Source: Saccharomycopsis fibuligera x Saccharomycopsis cf. fibuligera | Lineage: Eukaryota > Ascomycota > Saccharomycetes > Ascoideales > Saccharomycopsidaceae | Direction: 5' to 3' | Assembly: GCA_001936135.1 (NCBI GenBank) | Contig: CP012815.1 | Span: forward strand, 124,001 to 188,000 | DNA length: 64,000 bases | Part shown: piece after piece, positions 22,869-34,000 of the stretch | Position numbering within the stretch: position 1 is the stretch's first letter | Layout of the letters: every line of letters starts with the position of its first letter | The notes under the pieces: model-generated | Seen by the model: the letters and a program-made list of their open reading frames with translations, nothing else | Databases searched by the model: none | Told to the model about the DNA's origin: nothing | Translations under genes and position numbers: made by a program

Positions 22869-24257
22869 ATGTTAGATATCACTGAATTTATTGAAGAAAA
22901 AGGCGGTAACCCAGAAGCCATCAGACAATCACAAATTGCCCGTGGTGATTCCGTCGAAATTGTTGATGAAATCATCAACGAATATAAAAACTGGGTCAAA
23001 GTCAAGTTTGATTTGGACGCCAAAAATAAAGACTTGAACAAAGTGCAGAAAGCCATTGGTTTGAAATTCAAGGCTAAGGAAGATCCTGCGGAATTATTGA
23101 AAGAAAAAGATCAAATAGTTGCTGAAAAAACTGAATTGGCCAAACAGGAAGAATCCATTGATAAACAATTAAGAAGCAAAGTCAATCAAGTTGGTAACAT
23201 TGTTCACAAATCCGTCGTCATTTCTAACGATGAAGAAAACAATGAAATCATCAGAACTTGGCTTCCAAAAGATGTGAAAGAAGTTGGCGAAATTGCCACT
23301 GCCACTGGTAAACCGGCTGCCTTATCTCATCACGAAGTCTTGTTGCGTTTGGATGGTTATGATCCAGAACGTGGTGTTCGTGTTGTTGGTCACCGTGGTT
23401 ACTTTTTGAGAAACGCTGGTGTCTTTTTGAATCAAGCTTTGATCAACTATGGTTTGTCATTTTTGGCTAAGAAAAACTACGTGTGTTTGCAAGCTCCAGT
23501 TATGATGAATAAAGATGTTATGGCAAAGACTGCTCAATTGTCAGATTTTGATGAAGAATTATATAAGGTTGTGGATGGCGATGACGAGAAATATTTGATT
23601 GCTACTTCTGAACAACCAATCTCTGCATACCATGCCAATGAATGGTTTGAGTCTCCTGCTGAACAATTACCAATCAGATACGCAGGTTACTCTTCTTGTT
23701 TTAGAAGAGAAGCTGGTTCTCATGGTAAAGACGCTTGGGGTATTTTCAGAGTTCACGCTTTTGAAAAAATTGAACAATTTGCTATTACTGAACCAGGTAA
23801 GTCTTGGGAAGAATTTGATAGATTGATTGGTAATTCTGAAGAATTCTACCAATCATTGGGCTTGCCTTACAGAGTTGTTGGCATTGTCTCTGGTGAATTG
23901 AACAATGCTGCTGCCAAGAAATACGATTTGGAAGCATGGTTCCCATTCCAAAAAGAATACAAAGAATTGGTTTCTTGTTCAAACTGTACTGATTATCAAT
24001 CAAGAAACTTGGAAATTAGATGTGGTATCAAGAAAGGTCCATTGGCTAAAAAGGAATACGTGCACTGTTTGAACTCTACTTTATGTGCCACTGAAAGAGC
24101 ATTGTGTTGTGTTTTGGAAAATTACCAAACTGAAGATGGTTTGATTGTTCCAGAAGTTTTGAGAAAATACATCCCAGGTGAGCCAGAATTTTTGCCATTT
24201 ATTAACGAATTGCCAAAGAACTCTACTAGTCAAAAGAAGAAACAAGCTAAGAAATAA
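22869..24257 (+). CDS. SES1: cytosolic seryl-tRNA synthetase
   Basis: Class II synthetase that charges tRNA-Ser; in CTG-clade yeasts it also charges the serine tRNA reading CUG. It has 462 residues, the length of S. cerevisiae Ses1. The N-terminal long coiled-coil arm covers about residues 30-115. Catalytic motif 2 (SSCFRREAGSHGKDAWGIFR) and motif 3 (LNSTLCATERALCCVLENYQ) are intact. The C terminus is a short Lys-rich tail. The frame opens 17 codons earlier at 22818, but the MLDITEF start at 22869 matches the family N terminus. I found no in-frame CTG codon. Residue 197, reported as CUG-encoded in C. albicans SerRS, is a TCA serine here. Codon use fits high expression. Confidence 0.96.
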   Translation: MLDITEFIEEKGGNPEAIRQSQIARGDSVEIVDEIINEYKNWVKVKFDLDAKNKDLNKVQKAIGLKFKAKEDPAELLKEKDQIVAEKTELAKQEESIDKQLRSKVNQVGNIVHKSVVISNDEENNEIIRTWLPKDVKEVGEIATATGKPAALSHHEVLLRLDGYDPERGVRVVGHRGYFLRNAGVFLNQALINYGLSFLAKKNYVCLQAPVMMNKDVMAKTAQLSDFDEELYKVVDGDDEKYLIATSEQPISAYHANEWFESPAEQLPIRYAGYSSCFRREAGSHGKDAWGIFRVHAFEKIEQFAITEPGKSWEEFDRLIGNSEEFYQSLGLPYRVVGIVSGELNNAAAKKYDLEAWFPFQKEYKELVSCSNCTDYQSRNLEIRCGIKKGPLAKKEYVHCLNSTLCATERALCCVLENYQTEDGLIVPEVLRKYIPGEPEFLPFINELPKNSTSQKKKQAKK

Positions 24258-24660
24258 ACAAACACTATACCATTGCGCACTCCATTCTATAGCACTTAAC
24301 TAGATTTCAGCTTCTATAATTTTTTACATCATCATATGTTTACTTTTTATTTTATTTTTTTCTTTTTTAATTCCTTTACTTTTCATTTCATTTGTGGAAT
24401 TTATTATAGCTATTTATTAATCAACGATCAATCAATGTTATTAGCTCAAATTTTCGCTCTTTTGAGCTATACTCATAACAATAATAAGAGTGTATATTTT
24501 TTTTTCTAACGGAATTAAGTGGATGAAAGATTATTAGCTCCAAGCTATAAGGAGCTAAGCCAACTATCGTCAAAATAATCTATATGGTAATATGGTCCGC
24601 AATTTCTTTGTTTGATAGATAAATCCACTCGATATTCAAAACTCGATACATTATTTTTAC

Positions 24661-24695
<35 letters not shown>

Positions 24696-25272
24696 GAAAA
24701 AATGCTGCTAACATCTACGACATTGTGTTCGCTTTCCTGATCGGTCTGTGTTCGCAATTTTTGAAATAAGGTTCACCCAAAGTTTGTCATCGAAAATTTT
24801 GTAGAAAGTCTCGGCGTAGTGTTCCTTTTAATTTGTGTATATATAAAACGGGTGGAATAGACTATGAGCCGTAATACCCACCTATCATATAATCCACTAC
24901 TACTAAGAGCGCCACTTGGTGCTCAGAGAGGTGAAGTTGAGTATGTACAGATTAAAATAAGGTTGATATTGCCAAACATAAGAGTCGCTGAGCTGTGTCA
25001 TGTTGAGAGTCTAGTATAGAGTATAAGTAACCGTGGAAGCGGTATATCAGGGTTATGTGCACCGGCTGACTGTCATAGTAGGAAAAACAAGTCTTCAGGC
25101 AATCATACAGCCATACACAACTACTACAACAGCTGGACAAGTCTATCATTTTTCACTCTATCACCAAACAGCTACACAACTTTTCTCTTTAGCAGGCCCT
25201 TTTCATTGTATTTGTGCTTTTTTCAGGTTCCTATACTGACACCGACATTTTCTATACCACTCTCTGCAGCAG
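24258..25272. other. SES1 / GPI15 intergenic region
   Basis: Contains the SES1 3' region, a 32-A run at 24662-24693 and the GPI15 promoter. A TATA-like TATATAAAA lies at about 24839-24847, far from the GPI15 ATG. Short frames between 25000 and 25240 have no recognised features. Nothing else is supported. Confidence 0.5.
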
Positions 25273-25971
25273 ATGGCTGGCAGGAAAGATTACATCTTAA
25301 AAACATGGCCGTCAAATAGCACCAATGCTGATCGTGGTACCAACACCACTGTCCACAATGCCAAAAAATACACAGTTATTAAGCAGTCACCAGTGCCCGG
25401 ATGGGTCAAGTCAGTAACTGTAGCCTTGGGCATTTTGGGGACTCTAGCCACAGTGATATATTTATACAATTGCCAACAGAGCCCAAGACTGGTTATCGCA
25501 GCATACATTTTTGGCAGTGAAAAAACCATTGATTCACAACAAATAGAGCCCTGGAAACGTGGGTTATTCATAATAGCCATCCTTGGCCTCCTTAATCGTG
25601 CTCTTTGTTATATCTTCCAGTCCAATATTGAAGAATCGATCCTTGTTATGCGGAACATTGGTATCGAATTAACAACCAAAAAACCATCTATGTTTTTCCT
25701 TCTAGGCAAAGCTAATCGCAATATTACCACTGAATTATTCATTCCAGTTAATGATATTGTTGATATTATTATCCATGAAGCATTCGTTGGATTTGAAGTA
25801 ATTTTTTATATGCTGATTATTCGTTCCTCGGCAAGAAAATTGACTATTGTTTTCGGAGAGTTGTTGCCTCGAAGACATCAATTAGAATTGGTGCTTCGCG
25901 GAGCGAGGAAGACATTGTTTTATGGTAGAAATGATAACAAATTGAAGATTCCTGGGATTAAAGACTGCTAA
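25273..25971 (+). CDS. GPI15: PIG-H subunit of the GPI N-acetylglucosaminyltransferase
   Basis: Subunit of the ER-membrane complex that transfers GlcNAc to phosphatidylinositol, the first step of GPI-anchor synthesis. It has 232 residues (yeast Gpi15 has 229). Two hydrophobic segments lie at about residues 45-65 and 93-112. The PIG-H domain follows: EESILVMRNIGIELTTK, then FIPVNDIVDIIIHEAF with the typical acidic and Asn positions, then YMLIIRSSARKLTIVFGELL and PRRHQLELVLRGARKTLF. Start and length fit the family. It lies tandem to CBF5, with a 454-nt gap. Confidence 0.85.
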   Translation: MAGRKDYILKTWPSNSTNADRGTNTTVHNAKKYTVIKQSPVPGWVKSVTVALGILGTLATVIYLYNCQQSPRLVIAAYIFGSEKTIDSQQIEPWKRGLFIIAILGLLNRALCYIFQSNIEESILVMRNIGIELTTKKPSMFFLLGKANRNITTELFIPVNDIVDIIIHEAFVGFEVIFYMLIIRSSARKLTIVFGELLPRRHQLELVLRGARKTLFYGRNDNKLKIPGIKDC

Positions 25972-26425
25972 GGTGAGAGGCCTTTTTTCAAAGCTAGCTT
26001 TAGTTCTTTATTTGTGGTTTTTATTTGGTAGGATATTTTTGTATTTGGTTTACTATATTCCTTATGTTTTGTACTATATTATCTAGATTTTGAAGTACTT
26101 TGTGTAATATCGTCAGAAGATTGATTCAATTCTTTAGCTTCTGATTGCGCTCATGTTGAGATGCTGATATGCTACTTATAAAAACAGGGGTTGTTACACC
26201 CTCCCAACACCACATGATGAGTCACATGATACCATTTGAAGCCCTGCCTTGCAACCGGAAAAAAAAATTCAAAAATTTTTCACATTTTCTTTTTTGCAGG
26301 GCGATGAGCGACTAAACAACAAAAGTAAAAAAATAAAAAAAAAAAATTTTAGCTATATTCATCTTGCAACTGTCTTTCAAAAGTAGTGATAATCCTCAAC
26401 ACATTACTAACCCATCACCTTCACT
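25972..26425 (+). promoter_or_regulatory. CBF5: CBF5 promoter with PAC and RRPE elements
   Basis: Upstream of CBF5 is an RRPE-type element, TTCAAAAATTTTTCAC, at 26268-26283, and a PAC core CGATGAG at 26302-26308, in the order and spacing usual for yeast ribosome-biogenesis genes and about 120 nt before the ATG. Two CACATGAT motifs lie near 26212-26230. Regulation with the ribosome-biogenesis regulon is inferred from these motifs and the gene product. Confidence 0.7.
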
Positions 26426-27883
26426 ATGTCTACAGACTACGTTATCAAGCCAGAATCATTGGCTCCTTCCAACAACTCCAGTGAATGGCCATTATTGTTG
26501 AAAAATTATGATCAACTTTTGGTTAGAAGTGGACATTATACTCCAATCCCAACAGGATGTTCTCCATTGAAAAGAGACATTAAATCATACATTCAATCAG
26601 GGGTTATTAACTTGGACAAACCATCTAATCCATCGTCCCATGAAGTTGTTGCTTGGATTAAAAGAATTTTAAGAGCTGAAAAAACCGGTCATTCTGGTAC
26701 TTTGGATCCAAAAGTCACTGGTTGTCTTATTGTTTGTGTTGATAGAGCTACTAGATTAGTTAAATCTCAACAAGGTGCTGGTAAAGAATATGTTTGTATT
26801 GTTAGATTACATGATGCCCTCAAGGAAGAAAAAGACTTAGCTAGATCCTTGGAAAATTTGACTGGTGCTTTATTTCAAAGACCTCCATTAATTAGTGCTG
26901 TTAAAAGACAACTTAGAGTTAGAACCATTTACGAATCCAACTTGATTGAATTCGATAACAAAAGAAACTTGGGTGTCTTTTGGGCCTCTTGTGAAGCTGG
27001 TACTTATATGAGAACTCTTTGTGTTCACTTGGGTATGTTATTGGGAGTTGGTGGTCATATGCAAGAATTGAGAAGAGTTAGATCTGGTGCTTTAAGTGAA
27101 AATGACAATTTGGTCACTTTGCATGATGTGTTAGATGCTCAATGGGTATTTGACAATACTAGAGATGAATCTTACTTGAGAAGAGTTGTTCAACCATTAG
27201 AAACTTTATTGGTTGGCTACAAAAGAATCGTGGTCAAAGATTCTGCCGTTAACTCTGTTTGTTATGGTGCTAAACTAATGATTCCAGGTTTATTAAGATA
27301 CGAGAAAGGTATAGAATTATACGATGAAGTAGTGTTAATCACTACTAAAGGGGAAGCTATTGCTATTGCTATTGCTCAAATGTCCAGTGTTGATTTGGCT
27401 ACTTGTGACCATGGTACTGTGGCTAAAGTCAAGAGATGCATTATGGAAAGAGACACTTATCCAAGAAGATGGGGTCTTGGTCCAATCGCTCAAAAGAAAA
27501 AACAATTGAAGAGTCAAGGTAAGTTAGACAAGTATGGTCGTACTAATGAAAACACTCCAGAAGACTGGAAAAAGGATTACGTTAGTCATGAAAATGATGA
27601 ACCAGTTGCCGCTCCAGCTGCCGCCGCTCCAGCTGATGCTTCTACTGATGCTGCTGCTACTCCAGTAAAGAAACTTGTGGAGGAAGTCGAAGCTACACCA
27701 GCCAAAAAGGATGAAGAAAGCGATGATGATGAATCTGAAGCTAAGAAGGAAAAGAAAGACAAGAAAGAAAAGAAGGAAAAGAAGGATAAAAAGGAAAAGA
27801 AAGAAAAGAAAGAAAAGAAGGACAAGAAGAGAAAATCCGATGATGGTGAATCTGAAAAGAAATCCAAAAAATCTAAGAAATAA
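26426..27883 (+). CDS. CBF5: H/ACA snoRNP pseudouridine synthase Cbf5 (dyskerin)
   Basis: Catalytic subunit of the nucleolar H/ACA snoRNPs that convert uridine to pseudouridine in rRNA and snRNA. It has 485 residues, close to yeast Cbf5. The dyskerin-like N terminus ([10 protein letters not shown]) leads into the TruB fold. The catalytic Asp is in [14 protein letters not shown] (D94), and [11 protein letters not shown] and [12 protein letters not shown] are also present. A PUA domain follows (about 255-335; [12 protein letters not shown]-type segment). The C terminus has an Ala-rich linker and a long KKEK/KKDK repeat tail, typical of fungal Cbf5 and needed for nucleolar targeting. I found no in-frame CTG codon. 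The codon bias indicates strong expression. Confidence 0.96.
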   Translation: MSTDYVIKPESLAPSNNSSEWPLLLKNYDQLLVRSGHYTPIPTGCSPLKRDIKSYIQSGVINLDKPSNPSSHEVVAWIKRILRAEKTGHSGTLDPKVTGCLIVCVDRATRLVKSQQGAGKEYVCIVRLHDALKEEKDLARSLENLTGALFQRPPLISAVKRQLRVRTIYESNLIEFDNKRNLGVFWASCEAGTYMRTLCVHLGMLLGVGGHMQELRRVRSGALSENDNLVTLHDVLDAQWVFDNTRDESYLRRVVQPLETLLVGYKRIVVKDSAVNSVCYGAKLMIPGLLRYEKGIELYDEVVLITTKGEAIAIAIAQMSSVDLATCDHGTVAKVKRCIMERDTYPRRWGLGPIAQKKKQLKSQGKLDKYGRTNENTPEDWKKDYVSHENDEPVAAPAAAAPADASTDAAATPVKKLVEEVEATPAKKDEESDDDESEAKKEKKDKKEKKEKKDKKEKKEKKEKKDKKRKSDDGESEKKSKKSKK

Positions 27884-29357
27884 ATAAATCAGCTGAAAAT
27901 TCAAATCAATAATTAATAATGGTTGAGGTAATAATAATATTGTTGAGTTGAGTTGAGTTGTTTAAATTAAAATATTATAAACTTTTAAAATTTTCAAAAA
28001 TCGCATTTGACCTTCTCCTATTTATTTTTTCTGTCTGTTTTATTTTTTGTTATTTTTTCTTACCTTTTTTCTTATTTCTCTTAGATATTTGGCATCATCA
28101 TTTTAGGTCTATCCGTATATGTACATTTTATGATTTTATTTTAAGCTTTATTATTATTGTTATTATTATCTATTTCGCCCTCGGCTGTCTTCATCTTCAT
28201 TACCATTTCCATCACTATCCTCATCAGCTCCCCCCCTCCTTCACTGCGCTCACTGATTACGTTCAATCATCTTTTTTTAATCCCCTTTTTATTTTTATTT
28301 TATTTTTGTGACATCTTATTCTTTGTTTGAGTATCCTTATCTTTTTTTATCTAATTTTTTTCCATACTTTGTACTTTAAACCTATACGTTTCAATAAAAA
28401 TCAAAAAAAAAAAAAAAAAAAAAAAATTATATGTAATGCAAATCAAAATTCTTATGTATCTTATTTTTTTTCTCGATCTTTAAATTTGTTGGAGAATCAT
28501 TTTTGAGTGGCAGCAACTTTTTGGCAATTTGTGACTTTTTTGATATCGGTTATAATCTATAACATTTTTCTGATGTTATGTATATAGCAGAGTAATTGAA
28601 TAAGCTCTGTAGAAATACTGTATTATATTTTATACTAACAAACACCTTCTTTCGCGGATACCTTACAAGATTCATACCATTCTACAGTTTTATTAGCGTT
28701 TTGAAATATGTCAGGTTATATTATAATAAAATTAAATTAAATATACAGTCTATGCATTAGTCGTAAAATTCTGAAGTTTTAAGAATTTGTAGTGATAGTA
28801 GTAGAGTTGATAGTACTAGTAATTAATGTTGTTTTGATGTTGGTACTGATATTAATATTTTCAAAGGTGATGGTAATGATAGCAGGGTCACTATAACGCA
28901 TGAAGGAATAATACAAAAATGATCAAAAAAATAAACCATAAGCCATAAACCAATCAAGAAGTTCCAGAGATAAAAAAATGAGACAAAAAAAGGAAAGCAG
29001 AAAGATTTTTGAATGGAAAGAAAAATGGATAAAATATGAAAAGTTCAAAAGTAATGATGATGATATGAACAATGCTCTTTGACAAAAAATCAAGAAAAAA
29101 AATAAAGAATCATCAAGTGGAGGAAGTGGATTAAAAAACAAAAACACAAAAAATTAAAATATGTAATATCAGCGAAGAGAAAGACAAACTTGATGATCTT
29201 TGATCTTCTATCTGCATTATTTTTTTCTTGTTTCTTCAAGACGCTCATAATTGACCATGACAATAGAAAAATAAATCCGGAAATTAACCAGCTTTTCAGT
29301 CTATTTTTCTATTGAGTTAGTGAAAAAAAGGTATGCAAAATCTCAAGAGCAACAGCT
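27884..29357. other. convergent CBF5 / SIS1 intergenic region
   Basis: About 1.5 kb of very AT-rich DNA lies between two gene 3' ends, with a 25-A run at 28403-28427 and long T-rich and A-rich stretches. I looked for box C/D or H/ACA features and tRNA structure and saw none that hold. No gene is supported. Confidence 0.5.
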
Positions 29358-30443
29358 TTAAAAAGCAGAATTGATTGCTTCTTTTTGTTGAGGAGTCAAA
29401 TAGTATGGGTAATCAACTTTGAATTTGACAATCAAATCACCCTTGGTGCCAGGATGCTTAGATATAGGCATGCCCAAACCAGGATATTTGGATTCGCTAG
29501 TTGGACTTATTGGAGTTGATCTATCAATATTAATGGTTCTACCATCAATGGTTTGAATTTCCTTTTTGAAACCAAGTAATGATTCTTTAAAAGATAGTGG
29601 AATTGTAACAATCAAATTATTATCTTCACGTTTGAAAATTGGATGAGGTTTTTCTTCAATGATAAATTGAATAGTCTGTCTGCCATTTGGAGTCCAATCA
29701 CCTTGTCCTTTGAATGTGATTTTGGTGCCTGCTTTCCAACCTGGTTTAACATTGACTTCTATTATCCGTTTTTCTGGTTGACCAGTATGATTTTTTCTAG
29801 TAACGTTCAATTTTTTCAATTTACCATGATACAATTCTTCCAATTTACAAGGCAATTGTATAGTAACGGTATCTGGTTCTGGTCCATCTTCTTGGAATCC
29901 ACCACCAGCACCACCAAATCCGCCTGGCATTCTACTAGATCTGGTTCTGGCACCTCCACCACCAGCACCACCGAAAGGAGAACCACCAAAACCTCCACCA
30001 CCAAACGAACCAAAATCATCACCTCCCATACCTCCAGAGCCAGCAAATTGTTCGAAAATTTTGAACGCATCAGCAGAACTGAATGGATTACCACCACCTG
30101 GACTTCCACCAAAGGAGAAAGTGGTACCGCCACCACCAGGGCCACCGAAGCCAAATGGACTACCACCAGCTCCGGCAAAAGGATTACCACCAGCCCCGCC
30201 AGATCCAGGCATTGGGCCACCGTGTCTAGCAGCTTCCAAGCCAAATTGGTCGTATACTTGTCTTTTGTCCTTGTTGGAAAGAATTTCAAAAGCTTCAGAG
30301 ATCTCTTTGAATTTGTCGGTGTCCCCGGTTGGCTTATCTGGATGATATTTAAGAGCAGCTTTTCTGTAGCCTTTTTTGATCTCCGCCTCGCTGGCAGATG
30401 GGGAAACCCCGAGCATGTCGTACAATTTTGTCTCTCTAACCAT
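29358..30443 (-). CDS. SIS1: Hsp40 co-chaperone Sis1 (class B J-domain protein)
   Basis: Cytosolic and nuclear J-protein that stimulates Hsp70 ATPase and is needed for disaggregation, prion propagation and translation initiation. It has 361 residues (yeast 352). The J domain is residues 1-70 with the HPD triad in KYHPDKP. A Gly/Phe-rich then Gly-rich linker spans about 75-190. The two beta-barrel substrate domains follow (TVTIQLPCKLEELYHGKLKK to the end), with no zinc-finger, as in class B. The dimerisation tail ends PYYLTPQQKEAINSAF. The first 70 residues are nearly identical to yeast Sis1. A strong heat-shock element lies 180-200 nt upstream. Confidence 0.95.
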   Translation of the reverse strand: MVRETKLYDMLGVSPSASEAEIKKGYRKAALKYHPDKPTGDTDKFKEISEAFEILSNKDKRQVYDQFGLEAARHGGPMPGSGGAGGNPFAGAGGSPFGFGGPGGGGTTFSFGGSPGGGNPFSSADAFKIFEQFAGSGGMGGDDFGSFGGGGFGGSPFGGAGGGGARTRSSRMPGGFGGAGGGFQEDGPEPDTVTIQLPCKLEELYHGKLKKLNVTRKNHTGQPEKRIIEVNVKPGWKAGTKITFKGQGDWTPNGRQTIQFIIEEKPHPIFKREDNNLIVTIPLSFKESLLGFKKEIQTIDGRTINIDRSTPISPTSESKYPGLGMPISKHPGTKGDLIVKFKVDYPYYLTPQQKEAINSAF

Positions 30444-31073
30444 TGCGCGTATGTATTATGTTTTATAGTGATGTATTATGTGAAGTAAGTAGTAATTGAT
30501 ATAACAGCTGAGATGCTTGGCCGTCTGAAAGCATGAGACGAGTTGCGGTCTGCCATGGGAGGCGGCGGCGATTGGTTTTTATATTTATTTTGTTTTTGTT
30601 TGGCGATTTTCGCTAGAAAGAAAGAGAAGCTTCCAGAATATTCCATTATGCACCCTATCTTCCCAACACAGTAACTGGGGGTGTTATAGTTTACAAGCAC
30701 TGGTGATCAGCACACTCAATAGCACTTTTAAATACTCAAATAAACATTGAAATACCATAGTGACAACAACTAATGATTACTATTGTCAAAAAGTCTTCTA
30801 ATAATCTATTAAAAGCCACACCAATAGCCCATTAATGCCGCTCACAACTGCTTCTAACTACTGTTAGTATACTATCACGTGACATCCTCGTACAACTCTC
30901 CAAAAATTATTAAAACCACGAATCATTAAGCTGAATCAGTAAAATCCTCAAATCAAACCATTAAAACACTCAAACACTCAAATCACCTCCCATTTCCTCC
31001 CTTGGTGCCTCCGATTGCTCTCCTGTTCTACCGTCCTACTGTTCTACTGTCCCTTTCCCGTTATACTCCCACA
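30444..31073. promoter_or_regulatory. divergent SIS1 / SCP160 promoter region
   Basis: Besides the heat-shock element, it contains CACGTGAC at 30876-30883, a Cbf1-type E-box, nearer to SCP160. The SCP160 leader (30900-31073) is C/A-rich and free of ATG upstream of the start, as far as I can read it. Confidence 0.5.
30626..30643 (-). promoter_or_regulatory. SIS1: heat-shock element upstream of SIS1
   Basis: GAAgcTTCcaGAAtaTTC gives four perfect alternating nGAAn units with 2-nt gaps, the consensus for a trimeric Hsf1. It lies 183-200 nt upstream of the SIS1 ATG. S. cerevisiae SIS1 is a known Hsf1 target. Confidence 0.8.
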
Positions 31074-34000
31074 ATGTCCACTCCTGCTGAACGCTTAGCC
31101 GCTGCTCACGCTGCTGCCGCTGCTGCTGCTGCTGCTGATTTGCCTATTGGTTCCTCTGCCGGTTACAACGATGACGATGACTTTACTGCTTCTGTTCCTT
31201 CTTCTTCTGCTACTTCTGGTCTCCCAGCTTCTGGTTCTAATGCTTCCCGTACTGTTTCCTCTATCAATGATGAGGAAGCCTTCCCTGCTTTGGGCACTGC
31301 TCCGGTTGGTAACTCCACTGCCTCTGCGTGGGGTCCCAAAATGAAAAAACCTTCAGGCTCTTCTACTTCTGGTTTTGCAGCTGCAGCTGCTAACGCCGCT
31401 GCTAATACTTCCTCTGCTTCTGCTTCTTCAAACGGCTCTTTCAAATCTGTTGCTATGAGATCAAACTTGGTCCAAGAAGCTTTTTCATTGGATTTTGAAA
31501 GTCAGTTGAATATTAATAAGACCGAATTCGCCAATATCTTGACAAACTTGAAAAAAACCATCAAATGTAATATTGAATGCACTTCTTCTCAACAAACTAG
31601 AAAAAGAACTTTTTTGGTGACCGGTACTCCTCAAGCAATTGAAAAAGCTAGAAAGGAAATTATCCGTCGTTTGACTAAGCCTGTGGTTATTGAATTTACT
31701 ATTCCTGCATCTACCAGATCCGTGGTTATTGGTGCTGGTGGTAGAAACTTGAAACCAATCTTGGAAGCTCATGGGGTTAAAGTTAACATTGATCGTGATA
31801 CTACACCAAAGCCAGAAACTGCAAGTGACAATCAAGATGATAACAATGATGATGACATCTTTGGCGAATCCGCCAAAGTCACTATTGAAGGTGACATTGA
31901 AGGTGTCAATGATGCTAAAGCTCAAATCTTGGCTATTGTTGATGAAAATACTAAATCTTTGACCACTAAAGTCAAAGTCGATGACATTGCTTTGCCATTT
32001 ATTGAAAATGACATCAAACATTCTGGTGAGGATTTATCTGATGTCGATTTACACGTCTCCAGCAAAACCGGTTTAGTCACCATTACTGGCCCAAGAGAAA
32101 AAATCGCTGATTTGCGCGCTAAAGTCAAACTCTTATCCAGTGATTTGATTTCCAAAATTGCCACTAAGGAGCAAGTTGTTCCAAAGAAATTCCACAAATT
32201 TATTGATGTGGAAGAAATTGCTAATGATTTGAATGTTATTGTTGATGTTCCTTTTGAAGAAGAAGATTCTCAAGTGGTTAAATTCATTGGTGACAAATCT
32301 AAGCTTGATGTTGCTATTGCCAAAGCTAAACAATCCTCAAAAAGACATTTGATTGAATCTTTGAACATTGCCAGAGCTCATAATGGCAACTTGAAACATG
32401 GTAAATATTTGGGTGTTTATTTCAAAAAATTAAATGTGCTTGAAAATATTGCTCAAGATAATGAAATTCAAATTCATACTCCAAGTTACGAATCTCTTTT
32501 GAGTGACAGTACTAAAGACGTCTTGGTTGACTTTGTCTTTAACAAGGATACCCAAGTCAATTTCAAAACCGCTAAAAAACAAGTCATTGATCTCGTTAAC
32601 CAATATGCACCAACCAGCATTAAGGTCATTAGTGATATTGACTCATTTTTCGGTAATGAAGTGCTCAAGCAAACCGAATCCTTAGCTCAAGAATTGAGCA
32701 TCAAGGTGATTCCATTTGCCACTTTACCAACCAAAAAAAACAAATCTGGGGAAATTCTTCTAGTTTCTGTTGCCAATGAAGACGAAGACGATTTTGGTCC
32801 ATCTATTGATGAAATCAATGGTAAATTCGACCAAATTGATGCTTCTTTGAGCAAATTCAGAGAACAATCCAAAGAAATCACGACTGAAACTTTACAGGTT
32901 CCATCAGCTGAACAACAGCACATTACTGGTCCAAGTGAATCGACATTGAGATCTTTGAAATCAGTGGTTTCCAACCCATTGGATATCATTTTACATCATC
33001 CATCTGATGACGAAGTTTCCGTGCACGGTTTGGCAAAAGACGTTGCTAAAATTGTCCAAGAAATTAAACAAGTTTTGCAAGATGCTAAAGACTACGCCGT
33101 TGCTTCTCAATACAACACCACCTTAGAATTCCCAAGCACAGTGTTAGCCAGATTGATTGGTAAAAACGGTGCTCAATTGAATTCTCTTCAAGAAGAATAT
33201 GGAATCAAGATTGATGTTGCTAAACCAGAAGCCGCTGCTGCATCTGGAGCCGCCACTAGCTCTGTGAAGATTACCGGTATCAAGCGTAATGCTGAAGAAG
33301 CCAAGACTAAAATTGCGCAGTTGGGTAAAAAATGGGCTGACGAAACTACCTCTAGTCTTAATGTGCCACCAAGATATCAACGTGCATTGATTGGGGCAAA
33401 GGGAGTTTACGTTCACAGATTGCAAGACAAATACAATGTTAGAATTAAGTTCCCTCATGAAAGAAAGGAAGACGACGAAAACAGTGACGTTGTCAAGAAT
33501 GACGAGTTTATCATCAGAGGTCCATCCAAGGGTGTTAAGAAAGCATATGAAGAATTACAAGAATTGTTGAACTACGAAATTGAAAATGGCCATAAAACCA
33601 TTATTTCCGTACCAGCTGCCTCTGTATCCCGTATCATTGGTAAAAATGGTAACAATTTGATTGCTCTCCGTGATGAATTTGGCGTCGAAATCAACATCAT
33701 TGACAAAGAAGGTGAGGAAAGACAAGTTGAACTCACTGGATCTAAATCCAACATCAAGCAAGTGGATGCCAAAATTAAAGAAATTGTCAAAGAAGTGCAA
33801 AATACAATCACTGTGCAATTGGAAGTTGACCCAATTCACTATCGCGCTATCTTGGGTCCTAATGCTAACAACTTGAGGGACATCTTATCCAAAGCTAAAG
33901 CACCTGAAGATAATGCTATTCGTCGTAGACTATTAGATATCCCAGACAAGGGCTCCGACAGCAAAATCATTACTTCGACCGGTGACAAGAAAGTTGTTGA

